DNA from: Prochlorococcus sp. AG-412-C21
Lineage (GTDB): Bacteria; Cyanobacteriota; Cyanobacteriia; PCC-6307; Cyanobiaceae
Length of the DNA stretch: 35,875 bases
NCBI GenBank assembly: GCA_003214975.1
Contig: QCKZ01000010.1
Location: forward strand, 1-35,875
Direction: 5' to 3'
The position numbers and the translations under genes are program-made. A model generated the notes under the pieces. It was not told where the DNA came from, made no database searches, and saw only the letters and a program-made list of their open reading frames with translations. The first letter of the stretch is position 1. Each line of letters starts with the position of its first letter. Shown one piece after another: positions 1-9,127 of the stretch.

Positions 1-172
1 ATGTTATAGCACACATGGCACTAATTAAATTAGGAATCATAGCTAGGCTTAACCAAAAAAAAGTTTTATATTTTTCAAAATTACTTATTTTATTAATTAT
101 AAATATTGCATAAATCCATTCAATGACTGATGAGATATGTATTAACCAAGTTCCAAATGATAGTTCGTGCAA
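1..172 (-). CDS. DUF2499-like small membrane protein, N-terminal part only (runs off left edge); TTG start
   Basis: Minus-strand frame from TTG at 172 reads MHELSFGTWLIHISSVIEWIYAIFIINKISNFEKYKTFFWLSLAMIPNLISAMCAIT with no stop to the window edge. Resembles cyanobacterial DUF2499 N-termini. Not in the supplied ORF track. Starts 5 nt after the preceding minus-strand gene's stop. Confidence 0.72.
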   Translation of the reverse strand, partial: MHELSFGTWLIHISSVIEWIYAIFIINKISNFEKYKTFFWLSLAMIPNLISAMCAIT

Positions 173-176
173 AATA

Positions 177-710
177 TTATATTTTTTTCTTTAATACGTT
201 AAGTACTTCCCTAGCATGATTTATAGGTAATACACTTATCCATCGATAAGAAATTTTCCCTTCTGGTGTAATCAAAAAAGTATTTCTATCTGAGAATGGA
301 GGAATCCAGGAACCATATTTATCACTAATAATTCCGTCAGGATCAGATAATAAAGTGTAGTTTATAGATTTCTCGCTGCAGAAACTTTCATGAGAATCTT
401 GATTATCAGCACTAATGCCAACAATTTCTGCATTATATTTTGAAAAATCTTTTTTTAATTCTGAAAACCCTTTAGCTTCAAGAGTGCAACCTGCTGTGAA
501 ATCCTTTGGATAAAAATACATAACAAGCCACTTACCATGAAAATCACTTAATTCCCAAATTGTTTTTGTTTTTATTTTTTTATTAAAACCTTCTAAATGA
601 AAATTTGGAGCTAATTCTCCTACTTCAGGTGCAAAGTCAAAAGCTAATACTGAATTACAATTAATTAAAAGAAAAAATAATATTAATATACTTACAACTA
701 AATTTCTCAT
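177..710 (-). CDS. Peroxiredoxin, BCP/PrxQ-like, with N-terminal signal peptide
   Basis: Thioredoxin-fold AhpC/TSA features: 'VMYFYPKDFTAGCTLEAKGF', 'VGISADNQDSHESFC', 'LLSDPDGIISDKYG'. Hydrophobic leader MRNLVVSILILFFLLINCNSVLA. Confidence 0.9.
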   Translation of the reverse strand: MRNLVVSILILFFLLINCNSVLAFDFAPEVGELAPNFHLEGFNKKIKTKTIWELSDFHGKWLVMYFYPKDFTAGCTLEAKGFSELKKDFSKYNAEIVGISADNQDSHESFCSEKSINYTLLSDPDGIISDKYGSWIPPFSDRNTFLITPEGKISYRWISVLPINHAREVLNVLKKKI

Positions 711-715
711 TAAAT

Positions 716-952
716 TTAGAATTTTTTTAAATCAACTCCATTTGATTTGGCAAATTTATTTAAACCTACTTTTTGTATTGATTTGAGCGCTTTGGTACTA
801 ATTCTTATATTTACCCATTTTTTTCCTTCTTCCCACCAAAGTCTTCTTTTTTGAAGATTAACTTGTTGTAATTTTTTTGTACGAATATGTGAGTGGCTTA
901 CGGCCATCCCGTTATTAGCTTTTGCCCCAGTTAGTTCGCAAACTCTTGACAT
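716..952 (-). CDS. rpmB: 50S ribosomal protein L28
   Basis: [27 protein letters not shown]...[24 protein letters not shown] is characteristic of bL28. Confidence 0.97.
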   Translation of the reverse strand: MSRVCELTGAKANNGMAVSHSHIRTKKLQQVNLQKRRLWWEEGKKWVNIRISTKALKSIQKVGLNKFAKSNGVDLKKF

Positions 953-991
953 ATTATTTGAATTATATCTTTAAAAATTTTAACACACGAC

Positions 992-2896
992 TTAAGTTGT
1001 TGAATTAAGCAATTCTGAAATTAATTCGGCATTATTATTTTGTAAATTAATGATCTGTTCTTGATCTAATCCACCAACGGATAGTTTAGCCATATCGTAA
1101 ACATGATTAGCAATCTTAGAGGCCAATGGATTTTCAATAGGATCTTTTTTCTCAATAATTATTTTATTGCCTGTAATTTTATTAAGGCCAATAATAAGTG
1201 GATGTTCTTTATTAATCAAGAGGACATGATATTCAGGCAAGCCAGGCATCTTTTGTTCCATGTAAGCTCCCATATCATTAATTCTCCTCATTTGCTCTGG
1301 AAGCAAGATCATTGCAGGGGGGGCATCTTTGCTTGAAAGTGACTGTACTTTAACTGTTACTTTTTCATTGTTAAGTGCTTTAACTATCGTATCTCTAAGA
1401 TTTTCTGTATTTGATTTACCATCCTTATCTACAATTTCTTTAGATTCCTTATCTTCTAGTTCATTGATTTCCGAATCAACTCTTTGGAATTGATAATCTT
1501 CTTTTTTACTTTCTAACCATGGAAGAAATTGTGCATCAATTAAGGGATCTGATTTAATAACTTCTTTGTTATCAGATAAACAGATATTTAATGCACTTGA
1601 CTGAGCAATCAAATCTGAACAGTAAATAATTTTTTTAGAATCATTTATCTTATTTCGTTCTTTGTAATTTGACAGAGTTGTGAAATACTTATCATTGGAT
1701 TTGATAAGGGATTTATTTTCAATATCCTTAGTTACGTCTTTTTCTGAATTGATTATTGTTTCGAAAATTATGCTGTCATTTACTAAATCAGCAAATTTTT
1801 CATCCTCGATAGCACCAATTTTAATAAAAGCAGATATGGAATCCCATATCTCTGAATAAAATTCTGGAGAATTTTTTATCAAATCCTTTAATTTATTTGC
1901 AATTTTTTTTGAGATAAATGATGATATTGACCTTACCTTTCTATCTGTTTGTAAGGCGCTTCTACTAACATTTAATGGAATATCTGTTGAATCAATAACT
2001 CCTCTTAGAGGTAAAAGGTATTTTGGTACTATCTCTTTAATTGAATCGCTTACGAATACTTGATTGCAAAATAGTTTTATTTCTCCCTTTTCCCAATCAG
2101 CTCTACCAGACAACTTAGGAAAATACAATATGCCTTGTATATCATATGGATAATCCGTATTTAGATGAATCCATAACAATGGATCTCCCTGAAAAGGGTA
2201 GAGGTATTTATATAACTCGATATAATCCTCATCTTTTAATTCACTGGGTTGTTTTCTCCAAGGAGGATTTTTCTTATTAATTGTCTCGCCTTCTAATAAG
2301 ACATCTATCGGCATAAAATCACAATATTTTTTTATTAATGATTTAATCCTTTCAGGTTCAACAAACTCTTTTTCTTCTTCAAGTAGGTGTAGTATCACAT
2401 CTGTCCCAATTGTCTCCCTTTCTGATTCCTCTAAGGTGAAATTTGGGGAACCATCACAAGACCATTTGAAAGCTTTTGATTCCCCAATCGCTGATTTTGT
2501 TAATATATCGACTCTTTCTGCCACCATAAAACTTGAATAAAATCCAAGTCCAAAATGACCAATAAATTCATCATTATCTTTTTTATATTTTGTTAGGAAT
2601 TCTTCGGCGCTTGAGAATGCTACCTGGTTTATATACTTTTTAATTTCTTCATCATTCATTCCAATTCCGTTATCAGATATTGTTAGGATATTTTTCTCAC
2701 GGTCAATAGTTATTTTTACTTGAGCTTCCTCAGTATTTTCGCAATCACCAGCCATAGAAGCCATTCTTCTTTTACTTATTGCGTCAACACCGTTACTAAC
2801 AAGTTCTCTTAAAAAGATTTCATGATCAGAATATACTGCCTTTTTGATAATTGGGAAAATATTCTCGGTATTAATACGGATTTCGCCTTTTTCCAT
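992..2896 (-). CDS. htpG: Molecular chaperone HtpG (Hsp90)
   Basis: 634 aa; GHKL ATPase motifs 'FLRELVSNGVDAI', 'ISDNGIGM', 'IGHFGLGFYSSFMVA'. Confidence 0.97.
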   Translation of the reverse strand: MEKGEIRINTENIFPIIKKAVYSDHEIFLRELVSNGVDAISKRRMASMAGDCENTEEAQVKITIDREKNILTISDNGIGMNDEEIKKYINQVAFSSAEEFLTKYKKDNDEFIGHFGLGFYSSFMVAERVDILTKSAIGESKAFKWSCDGSPNFTLEESERETIGTDVILHLLEEEKEFVEPERIKSLIKKYCDFMPIDVLLEGETINKKNPPWRKQPSELKDEDYIELYKYLYPFQGDPLLWIHLNTDYPYDIQGILYFPKLSGRADWEKGEIKLFCNQVFVSDSIKEIVPKYLLPLRGVIDSTDIPLNVSRSALQTDRKVRSISSFISKKIANKLKDLIKNSPEFYSEIWDSISAFIKIGAIEDEKFADLVNDSIIFETIINSEKDVTKDIENKSLIKSNDKYFTTLSNYKERNKINDSKKIIYCSDLIAQSSALNICLSDNKEVIKSDPLIDAQFLPWLESKKEDYQFQRVDSEINELEDKESKEIVDKDGKSNTENLRDTIVKALNNEKVTVKVQSLSSKDAPPAMILLPEQMRRINDMGAYMEQKMPGLPEYHVLLINKEHPLIIGLNKITGNKIIIEKKDPIENPLASKIANHVYDMAKLSVGGLDQEQIINLQNNNAELISELLNSTT

Positions 2897-3026
2897 TTAT
2901 AAAAAATAAATTAAACATATAAATAATATTTCCTAAAAACTAGTTAATCAAGTTTAATTAGGAGTATTGTCCGAACAATATTTAAATCAAAAAAATAGAT
3001 TAATCAATCAATTATTGAAAAGTTAT

Positions 3027-4178
3027 TTATTTGACCCACAATATCTCAGTACAATTATTTTCTTTCATTATTTGATTGGCTTTAGCCAAGTCATTACATG
3101 GATTTAAATACAAGACAGCAATAGTTCCTTTTTTTTGTAGTTCTTTCTGCTCATTCATACCTTTTTCTAACAAATAAGAATCTTTAAACATTAACAATAT
3201 TTTTTTATTATCTCTCTTTTCTTCTTTAATTAAATTTCTTAAAACATCTATTGAGATGGTAAATCCAATTCCATTTAGGATTATCTCATTAGGACTAAAG
3301 AATCTTACTAGTTCATCATATCTTCCACCTTTTGCTATTACATTTTTATTATTATCAATATCCCCTATAAGTTGAAATACTATTCCTTCATATAAATTCA
3401 AGTGAGGTTGAAATGTAGGATCAAGTTGTAATTTAACACCATATTTATTTGATATTATTGATAATGTTTCAAATAAAAAATTTAGGTCATCTAGAGTTTT
3501 ACTAGTGCCATATATACTTTTCAATTTTTCTAATATTGCAATTGGTTCTCCTCTTGTGAATAATAAATCTTTAAGAATATATTTATCATCTTCTTCAATT
3601 CCTAATTTAGATAATTTATCTTGATCAAAGTTAACCAGACTTTTCTTAATTTCTTCAAAATTATTATTTTTATATTTATTCAAGATTAAGCCCATTATTT
3701 TTGTGGTACTAACTAGTAGACATAAATTACAATCATCCTTCAAATTAATATTATCTATTGCATCAAACAATAAATTTATAACTTCAATTTCTGGGTATTT
3801 TGTATCATATCCGATTAATTCAATTCCACTCTGCAGTTTCTCTTGCAACTTAAATGAATTTTTATTATTTTGTTTCTTATTAAAGACCATTCCATTGGTG
3901 AATAATCTTATAGGTCTTTTCTTATTTATTAATCTAGTAGATGATAATTTAACAATAGATGTTGTCATTTCTGGCCTAAGACATAATGAATTATTACTGA
4001 CTATTCCAACAACTTCATTCTCTTCAATAACACCACGACCTTTTATCGTTTCTAAAGTGTTTATAAATGAAGGTGAGACTTCTTCATACCCCCATATTTT
4101 ATAAATATTATTTAAATTATTTATGATATTAGAGTTATTCTTTACATCTACTAATTTAATTTCCTTAATATCAGTCAT
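3027..4178 (-). CDS. hisZ: ATP phosphoribosyltransferase regulatory subunit
   Basis: 383 aa class II aaRS-like (HisS paralogue) without an anticodon-binding domain; 'LRPEMTTSIVKL', 'AKGGRYDELVRFF', 'GIGFTISIDVL'. Confidence 0.87.
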   Translation of the reverse strand: MTDIKEIKLVDVKNNSNIINNLNNIYKIWGYEEVSPSFINTLETIKGRGVIEENEVVGIVSNNSLCLRPEMTTSIVKLSSTRLINKKRPIRLFTNGMVFNKKQNNKNSFKLQEKLQSGIELIGYDTKYPEIEVINLLFDAIDNINLKDDCNLCLLVSTTKIMGLILNKYKNNNFEEIKKSLVNFDQDKLSKLGIEEDDKYILKDLLFTRGEPIAILEKLKSIYGTSKTLDDLNFLFETLSIISNKYGVKLQLDPTFQPHLNLYEGIVFQLIGDIDNNKNVIAKGGRYDELVRFFSPNEIILNGIGFTISIDVLRNLIKEEKRDNKKILLMFKDSYLLEKGMNEQKELQKKGTIAVLYLNPCNDLAKANQIMKENNCTEILWVK

Positions 4179-4195
4179 TTTAATATTTTACGTTT

Positions 4196-5044
4196 TTAGG
4201 TATAAAGATTTTTATTAAATGGCGAAACATTACCTAGTACATTTCTTAATTCATTTTCAAGGCTGGGGGAGCATGCAAGAATTCTTCCAGAACTTAAATT
4301 AAATTCGCCAGATGGATAATCCGAAATAACTCCACCTGCCTCTTTAACAATAATAGCACCGGCCGCGAGGTCCCAAACCTCTAATCCTCTTTCCCAGTAT
4401 CCGTCAACCTTTCCTGCTGCAACAAATGCTAGATCAACTGCTGCTGCTCCTCCTCTTCTAACTCCTCTAGTTTTATGTGTTAGGTAACAAAATTCAGCAT
4501 AATTATTATCCTCTCTCTCAAATCTGTCATAAGAAAAACCAGTCACAAGTAAGCTATCAGAGAGATTACTAGGGTTAGATACTCTAAGTTCAGTATCATT
4601 GCAAAACGAACCTTCACCTATACATGCTGAATATAATTCATTTAAATATGGTACTGATATAGCTCCTATAATTGGCTTATTTTTATATACAAGACCAATA
4701 GAAGTTCCAAAAAAAGGATATCCATGGGAATAATTAGTTGTACCGTCTAATGGGTCTAAACACCATGTTAAATTCGAGGATTTATTTAATTTCCCAGATT
4801 CCTCAGCATGGATAGATATGTTGGGTGTTTCTTCTAATAAATATTCTTTTATTTTTTTTTCAACTTCCAAATCTACATTGGTTACAAGATCACCTTTTCT
4901 ACCTTTAGATGATATTTTTTGAATTTTATTGTAATTAATTTTTAAAATTTCATCCCCAATTTGAGCAGATTTTTTAGCTGTTTCATAGAGCTTTGGTAGA
5001 TTTATGTGATTTGTAAGTTCTTCTATATCTTTAGGTTCAAACAT
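4196..5044 (-). CDS. suhB: Inositol monophosphatase family protein
   Basis: 'DLVTNVDLEVEKKIKEYL', 'CLDPLDGTTNYSHGYPFFGTSIGL', 'EVWDLAAGAIIVKEAGG' IMPase signatures. Confidence 0.92.
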   Translation of the reverse strand: MFEPKDIEELTNHINLPKLYETAKKSAQIGDEILKINYNKIQKISSKGRKGDLVTNVDLEVEKKIKEYLLEETPNISIHAEESGKLNKSSNLTWCLDPLDGTTNYSHGYPFFGTSIGLVYKNKPIIGAISVPYLNELYSACIGEGSFCNDTELRVSNPSNLSDSLLVTGFSYDRFEREDNNYAEFCYLTHKTRGVRRGGAAAVDLAFVAAGKVDGYWERGLEVWDLAAGAIIVKEAGGVISDYPSGEFNLSSGRILACSPSLENELRNVLGNVSPFNKNLYT

Positions 5045-5049
5045 TTTAA

Positions 5050-5424
5050 TTAATCTTCCTCAAATTCCCAAGGTGGGGCAATTCTTGTATTCCCCCTTCC
5101 AAAATATTGTCCAAATTGCATATCATAAACTTCATCTTCGTAAGTTGTTTCCACCTCGAGATCCGCAGTGGCTTTAGCTACACAAAGGAGTGCATAACCT
5201 TTATCTTTTAAGGATTGAGATACCCCCATAGCTTCAGGTTGATGCAACGTACCGGATATTATTCTAACTGCACAACTTGTACAGCAACCATTTCTACATG
5301 AAAATGGGAGCTTAAATCCTTTCTTTTCAAATTCCTTAAGAATATATTCATCACAATTAACCTGCTCTTGGTAAACCTTTCCGGTTTCTTTATTTTTAAT
5401 CGTGACAGTGAAAGTCTTATTCAA
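5050..5424 (-). CDS. Plant-type [2Fe-2S] ferredoxin with C-terminal extension
   Basis: 'LPFSCRNGCCTSCAVRIISG...GYALLCVAKATADLEVET' matches the C-X4-C-X2-C...C fold; about 25-30 extra C-terminal residues. Confidence 0.92.
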   Translation of the reverse strand: MNKTFTVTIKNKETGKVYQEQVNCDEYILKEFEKKGFKLPFSCRNGCCTSCAVRIISGTLHQPEAMGVSQSLKDKGYALLCVAKATADLEVETTYEDEVYDMQFGQYFGRGNTRIAPPWEFEED

Positions 5425-5473
5425 ATAACTTTCCTCAAAAATGGGATGATAAAGGGTTAAAATGTGGTTCTTA

Positions 5474-5560
5474 GGAGAGGTGGCCGAGTGGTTGAAGGCG
5501 CAGCACTGGAAATGCTGTATAGGGGCAACTTTATCGAGGGTTCGAATCCCTCTCTCTCCG
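5474..5560 (+). tRNA. tRNA-Ser (anticodon GGA at 5508-5510)
   Basis: Acceptor GGAGAGG/TCTCTCC (one G-U), anticodon stem CAGCA/TGCTG with loop CTGGAAA, long variable arm, T arm GAGGGTTCGAATCCCTC, discriminator G; no encoded CCA. Confidence 0.97.
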
Positions 5561-5570
5561 TTCTATATTA

Positions 5571-5595
5571 GTTGATGCTGGTTAATTACATCAAC
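5571..5595 (+). terminator. Possible hairpin downstream of tRNA-Ser
   Basis: GTTGATG-(11 nt)-CATCAAC perfect 7-bp inverted repeat starting 10 nt after the tRNA; only a weak T/A-rich tail (ATTTATAT). Confidence 0.4.
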
Positions 5596-5772
5596 ATTTA
5601 TATCTGCAGAGTATGTTTTAAATAGATAGTAATATGTTTGACAGGTTATAAATAATCTTATTTATTTAAATTAAGTTGAAAATATTTGATTTTTACTATT
5701 ATATGTAAATATCAAAGATAAAAATTGATTAAATTATTAGTAAATTTTGCTTTAATTTAGCAATCTAAAATC

Positions 5773-7770
5773 ATGGGGCAAATAGTTGGAATTGATTTAG
5801 GTACTACTAACTCTGTTGTAGGGGTTATAGAAGCTGGTCGTCCAATTGTAATAGCAAATTCTGAAGGATCTAGAACAACTCCTTCAATAGTTGGATTTAC
5901 AAAAGACAAAGAAATAGTAATAGGTGACCAAGCAAGAAGACAAATTGTTTTAAATCCTAAGAATACTTTTTATAACTTAAAAAGATTTATTGGTAGTGAC
6001 TGGGATGAACTAGATGAGACAAGTATTTCTGTTCCTTATAATGTTAAGGCAAATAATTCTGGAAGTGTTAGGGTTCTTAGTCCAAATACCGAGAGAGAGT
6101 ATGCTCCTGAAGAGTTAGTCAGCTCATTAATTAGAAAATTAATAAATGATGCTGAAACATACCTTGGAGATATTGTTGAATCAGCTGTTATTACAGTGCC
6201 TGCATATTTTAATGAATCACAAAGGCAAGCCACAAAGGATTCTGCAATATTAGCTGGCATTAAAGTAGATAGAATACTAAATGAACCTACAGCTGCTGCT
6301 TTAGCATATGGTTTTGAAAAAAGTTCCTCTAATAATGTTTTGGTTTTTGATTTAGGGGGTGGTACATTTGATGTTTCATTATTAAAGATTTCTAATGGTG
6401 TATTTGATGTAAAAGCTACCTGTGGAGATACCCAACTAGGAGGAAATAATTTTGACTCGAAAATAGTAGATTGGTTAGCTGAAAAATTTCTTACTAAGTA
6501 TGATATTGATCTAAGAAGGGATAGACAGGCGTTGCAGAGATTAACTGAAGCTGCTGAAAAAGCTAAATGTGAATTATCAGGATTGCTAAAAACAAAAATA
6601 TCATTACCATTTATCACCACAAATAAAGAAGGACCATTGCATATTGAAGAGACCATAGATAGAAAATTATTTGAATCATTATCTCAAGATCTATTAGACA
6701 GGTTATTAGAGCCTGTTCAAATAGCTTTAGATGACTCTGGATGGAGCGCAGAAGATATAGATGAGGTAGTTCTTGTCGGTGGCAGCACAAGAATCCCAAT
6801 GGTTCAACAATTAGTTAAGACTCTTGTTCCTAATGATCCATGTCAATCTGTTAATCCAGATGAAGTAGTTGCAGTTGGTGCTGCGATACAATCAGGAATA
6901 ATAAGTGGTGATTTACAAGATTTACTCCTAAATGACGTTACCCCTTTATCATTAGGTTTAGAAACTATTGGTGGTCTTATGAAGGTACTTATCCCTCGTA
7001 ATACGCCAATACCTGTAAGACAATCTGATGTTTTTAGTACATCAGAAGCCAATCAATCATCAGTGGTTGTTCAAGTAAGGCAAGGTGAAAGACCATTGGC
7101 TTCTGAAAATAAATCTCTTGGTAAATTTAGGTTATCAGGAATCCCTCCAGCACCTAGGGGAATACCACAAGTTCAAGTAGCATTTGATATTGATGCAAAT
7201 GGTTTATTAGAAGTTAGTGCAACTGATAGAACAACTGGAAGAAAGCAAACAGTTACTATTTCTGGAGGCTCAAATTTAAATGAACAAGAAATTAATTCGA
7301 TAATCGATGAAGCTAAATCAAAAGCTATTGAAGATAGAAAGAAAAGATCTGTTATCGATAGAAAAAATAGTGCTTTAACTCTCATTGCTCAAGCTGAGAG
7401 AAGGCTTAGAGATGCCTCTTTAGAATTTGGTCCTTATGGAGCTGAAAGACAACAACGAGCTGTTGAATTAGCTATTCAAGATGTTGAAGAATACATTGAT
7501 GATGATGATCCTCAAGAATTAGAAATTTCAGTAAGTGCTCTCCAAGAAGCATTATTTGGTTTAAACAGAAAATTTGCAGCAGAAAGGAAAACTGATAATA
7601 ATCCATTACAGGGTATTAAAAATACATTTGGATCATTAAAGGATGAACTATTTTCAGATGATTATTGGGATGATGATCCTTGGGATAATCAAATGAATAG
7701 AAATTATAGAAATTCGAGGTATGGTAACTCTAGGGATGATGATCCATGGGACAATGACTATTTCCTCTAA
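5773..7770 (+). CDS. dnaK: DnaK (Hsp70), cyanobacterial type with acidic/Trp C-terminal tail
   Basis: 665 aa; '[13 protein letters not shown]', '[14 protein letters not shown]', '[13 protein letters not shown]'. Tail ...[12 protein letters not shown]...[13 protein letters not shown]. Followed directly by dnaJ. Paralogue number (DnaK3-like) is inferred. Confidence 0.96.
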   Translation: MGQIVGIDLGTTNSVVGVIEAGRPIVIANSEGSRTTPSIVGFTKDKEIVIGDQARRQIVLNPKNTFYNLKRFIGSDWDELDETSISVPYNVKANNSGSVRVLSPNTEREYAPEELVSSLIRKLINDAETYLGDIVESAVITVPAYFNESQRQATKDSAILAGIKVDRILNEPTAAALAYGFEKSSSNNVLVFDLGGGTFDVSLLKISNGVFDVKATCGDTQLGGNNFDSKIVDWLAEKFLTKYDIDLRRDRQALQRLTEAAEKAKCELSGLLKTKISLPFITTNKEGPLHIEETIDRKLFESLSQDLLDRLLEPVQIALDDSGWSAEDIDEVVLVGGSTRIPMVQQLVKTLVPNDPCQSVNPDEVVAVGAAIQSGIISGDLQDLLLNDVTPLSLGLETIGGLMKVLIPRNTPIPVRQSDVFSTSEANQSSVVVQVRQGERPLASENKSLGKFRLSGIPPAPRGIPQVQVAFDIDANGLLEVSATDRTTGRKQTVTISGGSNLNEQEINSIIDEAKSKAIEDRKKRSVIDRKNSALTLIAQAERRLRDASLEFGPYGAERQQRAVELAIQDVEEYIDDDDPQELEISVSALQEALFGLNRKFAAERKTDNNPLQGIKNTFGSLKDELFSDDYWDDDPWDNQMNRNYRNSRYGNSRDDDPWDNDYFL

Positions 7771-8683
7771 AAAAGACTATTTGTCGATTTTGGGTTTATC
7801 TCATGATTTCGACGATAAAGAACTTAAAAAGGCTTTTCGTAGAGAAGCAAGAAAATGGCATCCAGATTTAAATAAAAATGATATTAATGCTGAAGAAAGA
7901 TTTAAATTAATTAACGAAGCATATGAATATCTACGTGATTCAAATAAAAGGAATGATAGTTCGGATATAAATAATCAAGATCATCACGAAAATAATAATA
8001 ATTTCAAGACAGGATTTCCTGATTTTCAAGATTATCTTGATTCATTATTTGGTTATGAATACAGCGCTAAGAATTACTATGAAAATAATAATGAATCATT
8101 TGAGGATGAATACCTAAATATAGATAATGATGAATTTTATAATTATCAATATCCTACAACATCTCCAGAGGAACCACCTCCAGTAAAACTGCATCATGAT
8201 ATCGAGACAATTATTGAATTAACTCCCGATGAAGCTCTTATTGGAGCCTCAATATTAATTGAACTTGAAGATAAAACTGTTGTTGAAGTTGATACACCAC
8301 CGTTCGCAGGAGATGGTTGGAGATTAAGACTTGAAAATATTGCAAGGGGAGGGAAAGATCATTATTTGCAGTTAAAAGTTCAAACTGAAAGTGGGCTACG
8401 AATCGATGGTTTAAGAGTTCTTTATAAACTAGAATTATTTCCTCATGATGCTCTTCTTGGTTGTGCTGTGGAAGTTCCTACTCTTGATGGAAATGTAACT
8501 CTTCAAGTTCCTCCAAAATCATCAACTGGAAGAATGTTACGGTTGAAAGGCAGAGGACTAACATTCGAAGATAACGTGGGCGATCAATATGTTGAAATTT
8601 TGGTAGTTATTCCTGCTGATATTAATGATGAAGAAATTGCTTTATATACAAGATTACAAGAATTATCACTTTCTGATTCTTAA
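7754..8683 (+). CDS. dnaJ: DnaJ-like (class II/B J-protein, no zinc-finger domain)
   Basis: J domain with HPD (RKWHPDLN) and C-terminal substrate-binding domain (GASILIELEDKTVVEVDTPPF... GCAVEVPTLDGNVTLQVPP). No CXXCXGXG repeats. The ORF track starts at 7721; the ATG at 7754 ([10 protein letters not shown]) fits J-domain spacing better. Confidence 0.92.
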   Translation: MTISSKKDYLSILGLSHDFDDKELKKAFRREARKWHPDLNKNDINAEERFKLINEAYEYLRDSNKRNDSSDINNQDHHENNNNFKTGFPDFQDYLDSLFGYEYSAKNYYENNNESFEDEYLNIDNDEFYNYQYPTTSPEEPPPVKLHHDIETIIELTPDEALIGASILIELEDKTVVEVDTPPFAGDGWRLRLENIARGGKDHYLQLKVQTESGLRIDGLRVLYKLELFPHDALLGCAVEVPTLDGNVTLQVPPKSSTGRMLRLKGRGLTFEDNVGDQYVEILVVIPADINDEEIALYTRLQELSLSDS

Positions 8684-8716
8684 TCAAATATTATATAAAT
8701 AGTAAAATTCACACTT

Positions 8717-9094
8717 ATGGACATATTTGTTCTTTTATTTAATTCAGGAACAGATAAGGAAGGAATTCATTCAATCGAACTTAAAGGAAGAACTATAGTT
8801 CTCATGTTTGAAGACAAAGATGATGCAACAAGATATTGTGGTTTACTAGAGGCACAAGACTTTCCTTTGCCAAAAGTTGAAAGGATCAACATAGATGAAA
8901 TAAAAGATTTCTGCATTAAGTTAGATTATGAATGTAAATTAGTGGAGAAAAATTTTGTTCCTAAAACAGCCGAAGACAGGTTACTAATTTCTCCACCTCA
9001 GAAAAACCTAGGTGTTGAAGATTGGGGGGAAGATAATAATAAAGAAAAAATTGATATAAATACCATTAAGGAAAACCTTGAAAAGTTACTTTAA
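8717..9094 (+). CDS. DUF3110 domain protein
   Basis: 125 aa; 'IFVLLFNSGTDKEGIHSIELKGRTIVLMFEDKDDATRYCGLLEAQDFP' resembles the cyanobacterial DUF3110 family. Confidence 0.8.
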   Translation: MDIFVLLFNSGTDKEGIHSIELKGRTIVLMFEDKDDATRYCGLLEAQDFPLPKVERINIDEIKDFCIKLDYECKLVEKNFVPKTAEDRLLISPPQKNLGVEDWGEDNNKEKIDINTIKENLEKLL

Positions 9095-9105
9095 GGATTA
9101 AAATA

Positions 9106-9125
9106 TAAATAAATAAATAAATAAA
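9106..9125. repeat. Tetranucleotide tandem repeat (TAAA)x5 just upstream of the ppiB start
   Basis: Sequence TAAATAAATAAATAAATAAA read directly; ATG at 9128. Confidence 0.9.
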
Positions 9126-9127
9126 CA

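Noticed and set aside
1103-1336. 77-aa plus-strand ORF inside htpG
   Set aside because: Antisense to a conserved gene, no domain signal.
3703-4104. 133-aa plus-strand ORF inside hisZ
   Set aside because: Antisense to hisZ; composition consistent with the reverse complement of an AT-rich CDS.
6036-6656. 206-aa minus-strand ORF antisense to dnaK
   Set aside because: Fully inside the strongly conserved dnaK coding frame; long antisense ORFs opposite hsp70 genes are a known artefact of codon bias. No recognisable protein features.
6614-7385. Minus-strand ORFs of 61, 69 and 70 aa inside dnaK
   Set aside because: Antisense shadows of the conserved dnaK frame.
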